DNA of 64,000 nt from Prorocentrum cordatum (GCA_963575745.1 CAUYUJ010014561.1:290891-354890); one strand, 5' to 3'; counted from the stretch's first letter, positions 19,031 to 30,180 are shown. The notes: generated from the sequence alone by a model not told the origin. Program-made: numbers and translations.

Positions 19031-20165
19031 GATGGGCACTCCGTCTCCCCCTCTTCCCTCGCTCTCTCCTTTTCCTACCTCCTCCATCTCCTCCCTTCCT
19101 GCCCCCTGCCTCCTCCCTCCTGCCCTTCTGCCTTTTAATGACATGTTCGCTCATCCCTTCTCGCTCCTCCCTCGTACGTCCTGTATCATCCCTTCTCCCT
19201 CGTCCTCCTTCTCCTCCTCCCTCTCATCCTCTTGCTCCTCCTCCTCCTCCTCCTTCTCCTCCTCCTCCTCCTCCTCTTCCTCCTCCTCCTCCTTCTCCTC
19301 CTCCTCCTCCTTCTCCTCCTCATTCTCCTCCTCCTCCTCCTCCATCTCCTCCATCCCTCCCTCCCTCCCCTGTGCCCCCCCCCTCCCACTCCCCTCCTCC
19401 TCCTCCTCCCTCATCCTCCCGCGTCCCTCCTTTCTCGTTATCTCTCTCTCTCCCTCTCTCTCCTCCTCCCTCTTCCTTCCTCCTCCTCCTCCTCCTCCTC
19501 CTCCTCCTCCTCCTACTCCCCTTTCCTCATCCTTCCCCATCCTTCATCTCCTCCTTCTCTCTCCTCCTCCCAGCTCCCCCCCCTGCCCGCGTCGCTCCTT
19601 CTTATCCGCCCCCTCCTCGCTCCTCACTCGGCCGTCACCCTCCCTCATCGTCGTCATCCGCGTGCCTTCAGATCTTCATCCTCAACATCCTCTTTGTGAA
19701 CACACGTCATCTGCGCGTGTCCCCTGCCAATCTATCTCCTGCTTCATTCCTGTCATTCCTCCCCATGCGTCTCCTCAACTCCTCCTCCTCCTCCTCCTCC
19801 TCTTCATTCGCCCGTTTTCATCATCCGCTCAGCCTCCTGCGTCACTCCTGCTCCCCAATTTGCCTCATTTGTCACGCCTCTTTCTCGTTAATCGTCATCC
19901 TTGTTCCTTCCTCCTCCTCCTCCGCCCCCCGCAGACTCCCTCCTTCTCCTCCCTCTTCCCTTCTTTCTTCTCGCGCTTGTCCTATTCCTTCTCTTCCTCC
20001 TCGTCCTTCTTCCTTATCGCCCCCTGTTCATACCGCCCCTGTCCTCCATCCCAACATCTGATCATTCGCGCTATCCGACCTCCTCCTTCCGCTTAGCCCC
20101 CTTAGCAGCCTCGCCTTCTTCCCACTCGCGCCTCATCCCCGCTCCTCCTCCTCCGCCCTCCCGCC
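19031..20165 (+). repeat. Pyrimidine-rich tract, (CTCCTC)n
   Basis: About 1.1 kb of TCC/CTC sequence with only short interruptions (19660-19740, 19800-19880). Poly-Ser, poly-Pro and poly-Leu frames of over 300 codons on the plus strand come from the repeat. Confidence 0.85.
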
Positions 20166-20880
20166 GCCACCCTAACCAGGGGAGGGAAGGGTGGGAAGGG
20201 AGGAGAGAGGTGTGGGGAGAAGGGAGGGGCAGGGAGGGAGGCGTGACCAGGAAGGAGGAGGAGGCGGAGGAGGAGGAGGCGGAGGAGAAGGAGGAGGAGG
20301 CGGAGGAGGAGGATGAGGAGGATGTGCATAAAGCAGGAATGAACCGAGAGAGGAGGATGGGAGTAGAACGTGGGAGATTTGCCGGGGACGCAGGAAGTAT
20401 ATAGGAGCAAGATCATGTAGGAACGACGTCGAGCGAAGCTACGGTGCCCTGCCGGAAGCCCTGGCATGGGTACGGCCTACCGCAAGGCGCAGCACTACAA
20501 CCAAAGACTCCACTCGCCAGAATACGAATGCGGGCGGGCCTCTTGCACTTCCTCTTCCTCCTCCTTCCTCAGAATGGGAGCAAGGAGGACTGAAGGAAAC
20601 GAGGAGGGGAGCACAGACGAGCGGGGAGAACGACTGAAGGTGGAGAAGAGCAAGAAAGGAGAAGGAGGAAGCAGTGCAAAACAGACGAGCAGGGAGAGGA
20701 AATGAGGGTAGAGAAGAAAGGAAAGGGAGGAAATGGAGGACACAGGGGGGTAAGAGCAAGGATGGACACAATATCTTGACACAGAACGAGAGGAGGGCAT
20801 AAGAAAAGGAACAGGGAGGGAGGAGGGAGAGAGGGAGACGTAAGGAAGAGGGGAGGGGAAGATAAACGAGCGATGGCCTC
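20166..20880 (+). repeat. Second purine-rich tract
   Basis: Purine bias returns on the plus strand (GGAGG, GAGGAGGCGG) for about 700 bp. An interruption at 20400-20560 contains mixed sequence without a recognisable gene. Confidence 0.7.
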
Positions 20881-21310
20881 TGGACCACCCCCTGGGGCGT
20901 CTGGAGCCCCTACTTGGGGCCCCTCTGGCGGCCTCTTGCAAGGCATCCTGGGCCCTCGGGGGCAACGCTCGGGGCCTGCTCCGGCCGTTCTGGCTGCCTT
21001 CGGCCCTCGGGAGGGCCGCGCCCTCCTCGGAGGCTTCTTGGGCCTTCCCCTGGGGCGCTGCCGGGGCCTCTTGGAGGCCCCTTTGGGGCCCCTGGGGGCT
21101 ATCCTTGAAGGGGGCCCAGGACACACACACACACACAATAAATACACCCAGATAACAGGATTCCCCATATTTTCGCTTTTTTCCGGGGGAATTTGACGAT
21201 TAATTGTGTCTCGGGGCCGTCCCGGGGCGCCCTCGTGGCCTTCTGGAGGGCCTCGTGGGGCCTCGCTTGGGCTTTCTTGGGGCCCTGGCCTCTTTGAATT
21301 TTTTGTTTGA
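20881..21310 (-). repeat. CCCAAGAGG dispersed minisatellite, block 2 (reverse strand)
   Basis: GGGGCCTCTTGG and GGGCCCTCGGG words repeat, which is the complement of the 15580-16060 unit. An ACACAC run interrupts it at 21120-21137. Confidence 0.7.
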
Positions 21311-21530
21311 TCTTGGGGTCTTGGCCTCTGGACGCTCGCCCAGACCGCCACGACGGGAACAACACGTCCGATCACGAACACGGCCAGAACTTTGGCACAG
21401 CGCGTGTCGCGGCGGCGGCCCGAGCGACACGCTGTGCCCTGCAAGCGGAGAGCGCGTTGCTTCGCCCAGCGGGGCGGGAGGCGAAGAAGAGCTCGGGACG
21501 TTGACGCCTGTGGGCCAGTAAACGGATTGA
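21311..21530. other. No gene seen
   Basis: GC-rich spacer with no recognisable motif. Confidence 0.4.
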
Positions 21531-21736
21531 GGGGCAACGACAGGGGGGGACTGGCATAGGGGGGGATGCATCGACCTGGCCTCGGCGATACCTCGCCGAT
21601 AGATCGGCGATAGGCCTTCGATAGCGAATCCGCACCTTCCTGGGCAGGTTGGGGCCATCGGGCCCCTATCGGCGATCAGTGGGCGATCGAGGGTCGATGC
21701 ATCCCCCCCTATGCCTATCACCCCCGATCGCTGCCC
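21531..21736. mobile_element. Inverted-repeat element family B, copy 2 (~206 bp)
   Basis: Same ends and interior as 4238-4417: GGGGCAACGACAGGGG and GGGGATGCATCGACC at the left, CGATGCATCCCCCC and TCGCTGCCCC at the right, and CGCACCTTCCTGGGCAGGTT inside. It is about 25 bp longer, owing to an insertion near 21655-21695. The right-terminal repeat carries a mismatch. Confidence 0.8.
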
Positions 21737-22020
21737 CCGATGGACAGCGTGTCGCGTTGCCAGAGCTGGCGGAACGACACGTTGAGCGCCAGAGCTTCTG
21801 ACCGTAGTGCTGAACCCGTTGTTTCGAGGGATTGCTTCTAGGCTCTCTGGGGTGCTGATTGTACCCCTTCTGGAGGATTGCTCGGGCTCTTCTCGGCCAT
21901 TTTGGGAGCATCTTCTGGTCATCTTCGTCGGCTCCTGAGGCTCTCGGGGACGCCTCTCGGGTCCCCTCGCGGGATACGCAACGAGAGCGCCTCCACATGT
22001 CCTGGGAAGAACATCGAGAC
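21737..22020. other. No gene seen
   Basis: Short mixed spacer including CTCGGCCATTTTGGGAGC. I checked this for a spliced-leader relic and it does not match. Confidence 0.4.
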
Positions 22021-22850
22021 CCTTTTGCTCGTCATCGTCCTCCTCGTCCGTGTCGTCGTCCTCCTCCTTCTTCTCCCCCTCCTCGGCCGTGTCTTCCCCC
22101 TCCTCCTCCTCCTCCTCCTCCTCCTCCTCTTCTTCGTCCTCCTCGTCCAACTCCTCGGCCCTTTCCTGCCAATCCCTCTCCCCCTCTCTCTCTCTATAGA
22201 TTCCCCTTCCCCTCCCCAAACCCGCCTCCCCCTCCCCATCCTCCCCCCTCCTCCTCCCCTCCTCCTCCTCCTCCTCCTCCTCCTCCTCCTCCTCCTCTCC
22301 TCCCCCCCTGCCTCGTCCTCGTCCTCGTCCTCTCCTTCTCCTCACCTCCTTCTCGCTCCCTCGGCGTCCCCCGCCCCTCCTCCTCCTCATCCCTCCTCGT
22401 CTTCCTCCTCCTCCTCCCCGCGTCCTCCCTCCTCCTCCTCCTCCTCCTCCTCCTCCTCCCCCTCCCTCCTCCTCCTCCTCCGCGTCCTTCTCCTCCTCGT
22501 CCTCCTCCTCCTCCTCATCCTCTCCACCTCCCCGCCTCCCCCTCCCCCCCCCTCCACTCCTCCTCCTACTGCTGCTGCTCCTGCTCCTGCTGCTGCTGCT
22601 CCTCCTCCTCCTATTGTAGTTGGGTCGCTGGACGCGAAGGATTTCATCTAAGGCTCCAAAAGCCCAATAGCCCTCCTCCTACTCCCGCAACTCCTACTCC
22701 TACTCCTCCTCCTCTCCTTCTCCTCCTCCCCCTCATCCTCCTCCTCCTCCTCCTCCTCCTCCTCCTCCTCCTCCTCCTCCTCGTCCTTGTACTTCTCCTC
22801 CTCATCCTCCTTCTCCTCCTCCGCATCCTCCTCATCATCCTCATCCCTCG
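22021..22850 (+). repeat. (CTCCTC)n pyrimidine tract with CTGCTG and TCGTCC variants
   Basis: About 800 bp of TCC-type repeats broken by a short mixed segment at 22615-22680. All long frames are poly-Pro, poly-Leu, poly-Ser or poly-Glu. Confidence 0.9.
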
Positions 22851-22859
22851 CGGCAGTAG

Positions 22860-23960
22860 GAGCAGTGGCACATCTGCCAGGAAGGGTGCCAATCGTTCGT
22901 GTCTCATGCTGCTGCCACGATGTCGAAGGGCTCTCGGACCGCAACGTCAGCTTGCTTGCATCCGTGGACCGGTCGCATGTCACATTTAGAATGGTTCCAG
23001 GTCGCAAGGTCGCACCTTAACCCCCGCCTAGTTTTAGAGCCCTGAAAATGATGGGCATCAGGCACATATTCCCAGCAAGCATTCGGAACGCGTGCCTCTC
23101 TCCTTCCAGCTTGAGTGGCAGGCGTTCGCTCGGCTTGTGGCTGGTGATTTGCACGCGGGGATGCCCCCACCTCCTGTGGAGAGCGGTGGTGCCGCTCTCG
23201 CTTCCTCCTCCCCACCTGGCGATGGATCTGCTATGCAAAATTCGGCCCCAGAACGCGCTGCTGGCGACGGGAATCGCGGCACCAATCAGGAGGCGATTCG
23301 GTGCAGTGGAGCTGGTCCCTCTTGACGCAACAACTGGGGTCCCATCTCTCCGTCCAAGGTGTGGGCTCCAGCCCGACACGCTGTTCCACAAGCTCTGGGC
23401 GTGCACCTCAGTCTCGGAAGGACGGGGGAAACACGTCAAGCATGGTCTCGTCGACTCGGCGTTGGCCGCGCGCTCCAGCACGCCGCTGACCTCCTCCTCG
23501 TTTTTTCTTGCCTGGGGCCTTCCCTCGCCCGGGAGATGTCATGCCCAACCCCCTGATGAAGAACGGGATGGAACGGGATGGGCGGAGCGGTATGCGAAGT
23601 CATGCTGGAACCTGCCGTCGGGGAGGGGGGGGAATGACTTGGCCCCCCCCCCGAGGGACGACATTTTCATTGCCAGCAGCTGTGTCAACCATGTGGTGAA
23701 AGAGCCAAGTAGGTCAGGCCCTTTCCAAAGGCGGGAAGCTTCTGGCCAGTCTTTACGGCCCTGTCTGGGCTGGGCTCCCCCAGACGCCTCATGCAGGGGA
23801 ACTTTCCGCTTTCGCGGCGGTAGGAGGCAACAACGACGGGGATCCTCACCTGCATAGCGCCTGTGCGAATGTGGTGGCCGTGGCCAACCAACCTCACATG
23901 GACCGCGTCTCAGGGCACCGAGTCTATGCGGGCTCCATTATCGAAGGCGTGCCCCATTGG
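22860..23960 (+). pseudogene. Retroelement relic 1: zinc knuckle and RNase H remnants
   Basis: In one frame, at about 23340-23405, LRPRCGLQPDTLFHKLWAC matches the C-x2-C-x8-H-x4-C knuckle of the retroelement ORFs found elsewhere in the window, with the first Cys changed to Arg. About 300 bp later FFLAWGLPSPGRCHAQ and DDIFIASS follow in that frame. The next frame, from about 23772, gives a segment ending GELSAFAAVGGNN and then DPHLHSACANVVAVA, the expected RNase H helix and strand. There Ala replaces the catalytic Asp after HS, followed by RVYAG. The change of frame and the lost Cys and Asp indicate a dead copy. The 5' part (22860-23300) is not assignable. Confidence 0.55.
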
Positions 23961-24139
23961 AGTCACCTTGGGGGGCTAAAACGGCCGCACACAAGCGAAA
24001 CTAAAAGAGGAACACATATCCAAAGGACACGCTTACCATCATTTAGGGAACCACTTTGCCTACGAAATTGCAACGACAGGAGCAAATCAACACCAAGAAG
24101 CTTTCCCTGAGCTGCTGACCAAAGCTTCGGGGTGCGTCC

Positions 24140-24962
24140 AGATCTCGGAGAGAGCGTGATCCACCGCCGCTTTACTATGGAAAATTGCCAACCTTTTCCT
24201 CTGGAACCCGGGGGTCGCCCCCCCCCCCCCCTCCGAAAATCCCCCCCTGTCCCCACTGTGTCCCCACCAGTGCCCCCACCACTGTCGCACTGTCCCCACT
24301 GTCCCCGCCACTGTTCCCACCACGGTTCCACTCTCCCCACTGTCTACATGGCCCCAACCACTGCCCGACTATCCCCACTGTCCCACTGACTCCGCCGCTG
24401 TCCCACTGAGCTGTCCCACTGTTCCCACCACTGTCCCCACTGTCCCCACCACTGTCCCCACTGTACCTCTGTCCCATTGTCCCACCGCCGTCCTCGCCAC
24501 CGCCTTCACCACTGTCCCCACCACCATTGTACCCTCCACTGTCCCACTGTTTCCACCTCATTCCCACTGTGCCCACACCACTGTCCCCACCACCACCGTC
24601 CCCACCACTGTCCACTGTCCCCCCTGTTCCCACCATTGTCCCCACCACTGTCCCCACCACTACCGGCCCTCTACTGTCCCACTGTCCCACTGTCCCCACC
24701 ACTGTCCCGCTGTCCCCTCACCACTGTCCCACCAACACCGTCCCCACCTCTGTCCGCACCCCCACTCGGTTTTCGAGGGGGGGGGGGGGTTCGAACCGGT
24801 AGTGACCCCCCCCCCTTTTCATGATGAGCTGGGGGGGGGGGAGGGGTTCGAACCGGTAGTGACCCCCCCGGTTTTCCGGAGGGGGGGGGGGGAGGGGTTC
24901 GAACCGGTAGTGACCCCCCCCGGTTTTCCGCCAGCAGCGGTAGAACACGCTCTTTCAGATCT
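24140..24962. mobile_element. Composite inverted-repeat element carrying a CCCCACTGT minisatellite
   Basis: The left end AGATCTCGGAGAGAGCGTG, continuing ATCCACCGCCGCT, pairs with the complement of the right end, AGATCTGAAAGAGCGTG continuing TTCTACCGCTGCT. Between them are about 530 bp of degenerate CCCCACCACTGTCCCACTGT repeats (24240-24770). Three copies of GGTTCGAACCGGTAGTGACC follow at about 24788, 24845 and 24896, each bracketed by G and C runs. No coding capacity. The same cargo recurs at 36460-38050. Confidence 0.75.
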
Positions 24963-25364
24963 CGCGTGCCGTCTGCAAGTTGGCTTCAAGGATTCTCCCT
25001 CGGTGGCCTAAGTGCAATCGTGCCTGTGTTGAATCTGAGAAGCCAGACCCTCACGCCACCTCCGGGACGGGCCCTGGTCATCAGTGAGTGTGGACCACCT
25101 CTCACTGGCAATTCACGATTTGTTTGCGGGGGAGGAAGGGTGAGAGCCACCCTCCCCCAGGTATCTGCAGGGTACCTCCCCGACTTACTCCGCGGCTGCT
25201 TGAGGACAAACAATCACCGCTGAGCGCTCCTTGACTGCACACATGTTCCCCCACAGTCTGAGTGGGGTTTTTGTTTTCTTTGCACACCTCCGCGCAGGAT
25301 GTCCCCGCACCCGCTCTCCACTTCTCCCTTCGCACACTAACTCGCTCACTCACTGACCCAAACA
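24963..25364. other. No gene seen
   Basis: Mixed sequence between the composite element and a CATCAC array. No domain is recognised in any frame. Confidence 0.4.
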
Positions 25365-25640
25365 TTCATCACCATCACCATCACCATCACCATCACCATC
25401 ATCGTCACCACCATCACCATCACCATCACCATCGTCATCCTCATCCTCCTCCTCCTCATCATCATCCTCATCATCAGCATTACCCACTCACGCACTCACT
25501 CACCCACCCACCCACTCACTCACACACCATCATCCGTACCATCATCCTCACTCAATCACTCATTCACACACACACATGTTCATTCATTTATTCACCCCCT
25601 CACACCCACACTTGCATACAGATCATGGGGGGACCTCGTC
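25365..25640. repeat. (CATCAC)n and CACTCACT microsatellites
   Basis: CATCACCATCAC (25365-25435) is followed by CCTCAT words and then CACTCACTCACC and CACACACA repeats. Poly-His frames are artefacts. Confidence 0.9.
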
Positions 25641-25644
25641 TGTG

Positions 25645-26445
25645 AGCGGTGCCTATGGGTCCCGCGCCTCATGTTTTTAATCCGAACGGGTCGTCGGGAA
25701 CTTGTACCAGCCGTCACTTTTGGGTTCCTGCGGCTTCAGTATGGAGGAAATATCAAGCGGGAACCTCGTCGGTGAGTGAACCGCAAAGAAGTTTCAGGTG
25801 GCAGCCTTTTGCCTATGGCTCCCGCTTTTCATGATTTCAAACCGTGCGGGCCGTCGGACTTGTAATTGTCGTCATTTTCGGCTTCCCAAACCTGAAGATT
25901 GAAGGAGTCTCAGGCGGAAACCTCGTGTATGAGTACATTTGGAAAAAGTCTCTGGCGGGAGCCCCTTGTCTTTTTCTAATACGAGCGGGTCATGGAGAAC
26001 CTGGAGCTGTCGTCACTTTCGGGCTCTTCGGGCCTTAATCTTGACAGAGTTTCAAGCGGGAACCCCGTCTGTGAGGGAACTGCGAAGAGATCTCAAGCGG
26101 GAGCCAAATTCCTTTGGGTCCCGCACCTTACGGTCTTAATCCGAACGTGTCATCGGAAACGTCTAACTGTCGTCACTTTTGGGCTCCTCGGGCCTCGACT
26201 TGTAAGAGGTCCTAGGGGGGAGCCTCGTCTGTGTGAATATGGACGAAGGCTTAGGCGGGAACCGCCCCCCTTATGGGTCCTGTTCTTCATCTTTTTAAAC
26301 CGAGCAGGTCACCGGAAACTTTTGGATGTCGTCATTTTCGGGTTCCGCAAGTCTGAATCTTGACGAAATCACAAGCGGGGGCCTCGTCTGTGAGTGAATT
26401 GCGAGGAAGTCTCAGGCGGGAGCCCCTTCCCGATGGGAGCCCCGT
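25645..26445 (+). repeat. ~160-bp degenerate tandem repeat, about five copies
   Basis: The anchor word GTCGTCACTTTTGGG (variants GTCATTTTCGG, GTCACTTTCGGG) occurs near 25712, 25870, 26008, 26168 and 26328. Each is followed at similar distances by CAAGCGGGAACCTCGTC or CAGGCGGGAGCC. The period is 140-160 bp. Frames are not kept between copies, so a satellite-like array is more likely than a repeat protein. It ends where the helicase fragment begins. Confidence 0.75.
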
Positions 26446-26464
26446 CTCCATGTTGGACGACGCT

Positions 26465-26730
26465 CCGACGACTGCGCGAGGGACGAGAACGCTGGCCGCA
26501 CGGGCATGTCGGACGACGAACGGTGGCCGCATCTCTACGTCATGTTCTCCCGCGCCACGCGCGTGCGGGACATGCTGATCCTGCGGCCGCCCCCGCGGGT
26601 ATTCCTGGAGAGCGGGCCTCCGGCGTCCCTGCGGAAGGCGCCCAAAGAGTTCGGCAAGAGAGAGGGGAGCTCCAGGGCAGAGGCGGAGCAGCTCGCGGCA
26701 GAGCTGGGCTTCGTGATGCATCCCGCCTGA
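26465..26730 (+). pseudogene. PIF1-like helicase C-terminal fragment
   Basis: An 88-codon frame ending in TGA. It reads DDERWPHLYVMFSRATRV, then RDMLILRPPPRVFLESGPP and a basic/acidic end. LYVMFSRAT followed by LLxxxP corresponds to the last helicase motif (VI, typically YVALSR) of PIF1/RecD-type SF1 helicases. No earlier helicase motif is present upstream, where the tandem array lies, so this is an isolated tail, probably from a mobile element such as a Helitron or retroelement. It may be one exon of a longer gene not visible here. Confidence 0.5.
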
Positions 26731-27640
26731 GCGCGGCTGAGACTAGCTCGGTGCCAGCGGGGTTGTTCCAACGACTTGTTCCCGCGCCCCAGCAGCTCGC
26801 GGGGTTGTCCCAACGGCCTGGCCCGCGTGATTGCCCCAACGGCTGTGCGATGTGGCCATTCGAAAATGCGCCCGCGCTGGCCGAGGCGGCGACGGCGCCG
26901 ATGAAAATCGACACGCGCGCTCTTGCAGTTGAGAGGGGAAGAGATGGCGGGGGGGTGACCAAAACAGGGTGGCGAGGAGGGGGCAAAGTAGGGAGCAGGA
27001 GGAGGGCCTGCGCAAGAGCAGGAAGGATGATGCTGCAGAGGAGATAATGAGGACACCACACCAATCACGAGGACGACGATGAGGGGCATTACCAGACCAT
27101 CTGAGAATCTTATCATGTGGGGTCCTACCGTCGGATTGATGTTGTGCATCTGCCTGAAGTGCCCCCACGACACTACAGTTGGCAGCGTTGTGCATATCGG
27201 CAACCCTTGTATTCCAGAGTCGACGGGGGCTGGTCGAACACATCGGATATATGTATATATATATACACATAGATGTGTATACACATACATGTTTATATAT
27301 GTATGTAGGTGTATAAGAATATATAAATAAATATATACAGTCGTGTGGGCCGTCACCTTCCGGAGAAGAAACGCGCCAATAATGTTCCGTTCCTACCGCC
27401 ACAGTGGACGGCATTGCGTATCTCTCTCCCCAGGCGAGGCGTTGGCCGAGTTTCCTCCTCATCCTCCTCCCTCGGGCGGGGCCCCTCTGGTGGTGAGGGG
27501 GGCGGATGGCGTGGGCTGGGCGAGGGACCTACGTCACAGGCGGGGGGGGGGGGGGGCGAGGGCGGCAACCCCTGGCGCAGCAGCACGCAAGGGCCGCGCC
27601 GCCCTCCCAGCCCGAGGCGCCGCCCAGAGAGCTTTCTCAC
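26731..27640. other. No gene recognised; TATA microsatellite at 27245-27340
   Basis: GC-rich at first, then an AT-rich stretch (TATATGTATATATATAC) at 27245-27340. G-run at 27541-27556. No supported gene. Confidence 0.45.
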
Positions 27641-28165
27641 GACGCGGAGCCTCTGGACCTCGACGAACTTTGAAGGCGAAGAAGAAAAAGCCCAGTCCTC
27701 CTCCTCTTCCTCCTCCTCCGACGAACTTTGAAGGCGAAGAAGAAAAAGCCCAGTCCTCCTCCTCCCTTCCTCCTCCTCTCATCATCCTCCTCCTCCTCCT
27801 CCTTCCTCCATCCTCCTCCTCCTCCTCCTCCTCCTCCTCCTCTCTCCTCCTCCCTCCTCCTCCTCCCTCCTCCTCCTCCTCCTCCTCCTCCTCCTCCTCC
27901 TCCTTCCTCCTCCTCCTCCCTCCTCCTCCCCTCATCCTCCTCCTCCTCCTCCTCTCCTCCTCCTCCTCCTCCTCTCCTCATCCTCCTCCTCCTCCTCCTC
28001 TCCCCTCCTCCTCTTCCTCCTCCTCCTCCTCCTCCTCCTCCTCCTCCTCCTCCTCCTCCTCCTCCTCCTCCTCCCCCTCCTCCTCCCTCTCCCCCTCCTC
28101 CTCCCTCCTCCTCCTCCTCCTCCTCCTCCTCCTCCTCCTCCACCTCCTCCTCCTCCTCCTCCTGC
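27641..28165 (+). repeat. (CTCCTC)n array preceded by a 42-bp direct duplication
   Basis: The segment ACGAACTTTGAAGGCGAAGA, continuing AGAAAAAGCCCAGTCCTCC, occurs at about 27662 and again 58 bp downstream, each copy running into a CTCCTC array that then continues for about 400 bp. Confidence 0.9.
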
Positions 28166-28860
28166 CGCCTGGGCGCCTGGAGGCGGCGAGCCCTCTCTTG
28201 GAGCCTGCTGCTGCACCCGCGAGGACTGGAGCCCATGTCGGCAGGAGCAGCCCTCGGGTGCGCTGCGGAGGCTTTGCGCCGGGCAGAGGATGGGGCATCT
28301 CTGGCCTCCTCCCTCTCCTCCTCCCCCTTTCTCGCTCCTCGGTTCCTCGCTCTCCGGCCCGTCCCTGTTCCGTCCGTGGCCCGCCTTTCTCGTCGGCCCG
28401 CCCTGCGGTTTGAATAAGAGTTGCGCCGGCAGGAACCGGCACCGTGTTATGTGAAAGATGGCCCAGCGTTGCGAGCTCCAGGGCTGCGAAAGAAAGAACT
28501 TTTGGCCTCCTCCTTCTCGGGCGGGGACGGTGCTGGTTCCGACTGGCCTCTGCCTGCCTCCGGCGTGTGTCGGCGCCTGTGGGCGGATGCCTGCCTCGCG
28601 CCCGTCTTTTGCCTCGGCGCAGTCCCACCGCTGCCTTGAGGTTGTTGTCGTCGACCTTCGGTCGGTGCCACCGCCTCTCGCTGCGTTGCAGCAGGGAGGT
28701 CGTTCACTTCGAGGAGGAAGAGCCCTTGGTGGGAGGCCTGTAGCCGTAGAGGGTAAACAAAAACTCCTTCCCCTTCGCAACTCCCGCGGGGGCGTCGGCG
28801 GGGGCCTCCTCCCGCTGCCTGCCGAGGGCTGGTGGCCGCCGGGGCTCCAGCGCATGCCTC
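28166..28860. other. GC-rich unique stretch, no gene assigned
   Basis: Frames are open on both strands. A minus-strand segment at about 28700-28770 reads KGKEFLFTLYGYRPPTKG and could be a short exon, but it has no supported continuation or recognisable domain. Confidence 0.35.
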
Positions 28861-29265
28861 TCGCGCGCCGCCGCCGCTGCCGCCGCCGCCGCCACTGCCT
28901 GCCACGCCCACTGTGGCTGCCGCCGCCGCCGCTGCCGCGACTGCTGCTGCCGCCGCCGCCACTGCCGCGCCCGCTGCTGCCGCTTGGGCCCTCGGGCCCA
29001 TTACAGATCGAACGGGCTCGAATCGTGCCGCAGACAGGTGGGGTCTAGGTCTCTGGTCGTGTTTGTTTGTGCTGTGATGTGGTATCTCTGTTCACAACGT
29101 CGGATCTCAGTGCTGCCAGGCGGGCCGCCGCCGCCGTCGCTGCCTCGCCCGCTGCTGCCGCCGCCGCCGCTGCTGCCGCGCCCGCTGCTGCCGCCGCCGC
29201 CGCCGCTGCTGCCGCGCCCGCTGCCGCTGCCGCTGCCGCTGCTGCCGTCGCCGCCGATGCTTGTG
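28861..29265. repeat. (CCG/GCT)n low-complexity tract with family E copy
   Basis: CCGCCGCCGCTGCTG repeats (28862-28980 and 29125-29265) are split by a family E dispersed-repeat copy at 28985-29065. Poly-Ala and poly-Arg frames are artefacts. Confidence 0.75.
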
Positions 29266-30180
29266 CAACCTGGTGTTGGCAGAACTCGGGCAGTCTGCCG
29301 CCGCCGTCTTGCCTGGCCCATCTGTGTCTCTTCTCCTGCGCCGCGGCCTTGCGCCGTGCCCCGTCCGCCGCCGCGGCCGTCCTCGCCCCTGACGGTGGGG
29401 CCGCCGAGTGCGGCCCTGCGCGCTGCGCACCGATGACTGCAGCCTCCTCCGAGGCGGGGCTGTCCTGCTGCGCCTCCGCACTGGCCGCAACCCGCCCGAC
29501 ATCACCGACTGCATCGGGCCTGTCGGTTCCCTTGGCCAGCAACTGAACGACGGCCGTAGCGCCACGACCATCGGGAGGGGGGGCATCATGGAGCGGGGCG
29601 AGGGGAGGCGGCCTTCTAAGCAAGCAAGGGCGGCTTCAGCGGGGGCATCGCCCCCCCCTCTGGGAGGCCTTCATGAGGCCCGGCCTCTCGGAAGGCAGGC
29701 GGGCTTCTGAAGCGAGGGGTGCCTTCGAGGAATCGGGGGCGACGACGGGGGCGAATAGTGGCATCCAGGGGCGCCGATGGTCCATGCGGTCGGCGAGGCT
29801 CCCTGGCGAACACGTTCACTGCCCACCCCTGGGCGAGTCGCCCCGTCCCCTCCGAGAGGGAGGCCGCGGCGCCCGCCCCGTGGTGGGCGCGAGCGGAGCG
29901 CGGCCCGCCCTCGCGGGCGGGCGCCCGAGCTGGCCGCGAAGATTGACCACCCCCCCCGGGGGGCGGGGCATGACGCGCTCCGCGGGATCCTTCTCCCCCC
30001 CCTCCTCCTCCTCCTCCTCCTCCTCCTCCTCCTCCTCCTCCTGCTCATCCTTTTCCTTGCCCCCCCCCAGAGCCCAATCTCTCCCCTCCTCTCCCTCCTC
30101 GGGGTGGGCCTCCTCCTCCCCCCCCTGCTCTCTCGGAAAAGGGGCTTCCCCCTTCCTCCTCCGTCTCTTTTTCCTTGTGC
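29266..30180. other. GC-rich stretch with a CTCCTC array (30003-30045), no gene assigned
   Basis: A minus-strand Ala-rich frame spans 29045-29623 but depends on the CCG/GCT tract. I see no motif to support it. Confidence 0.4.
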
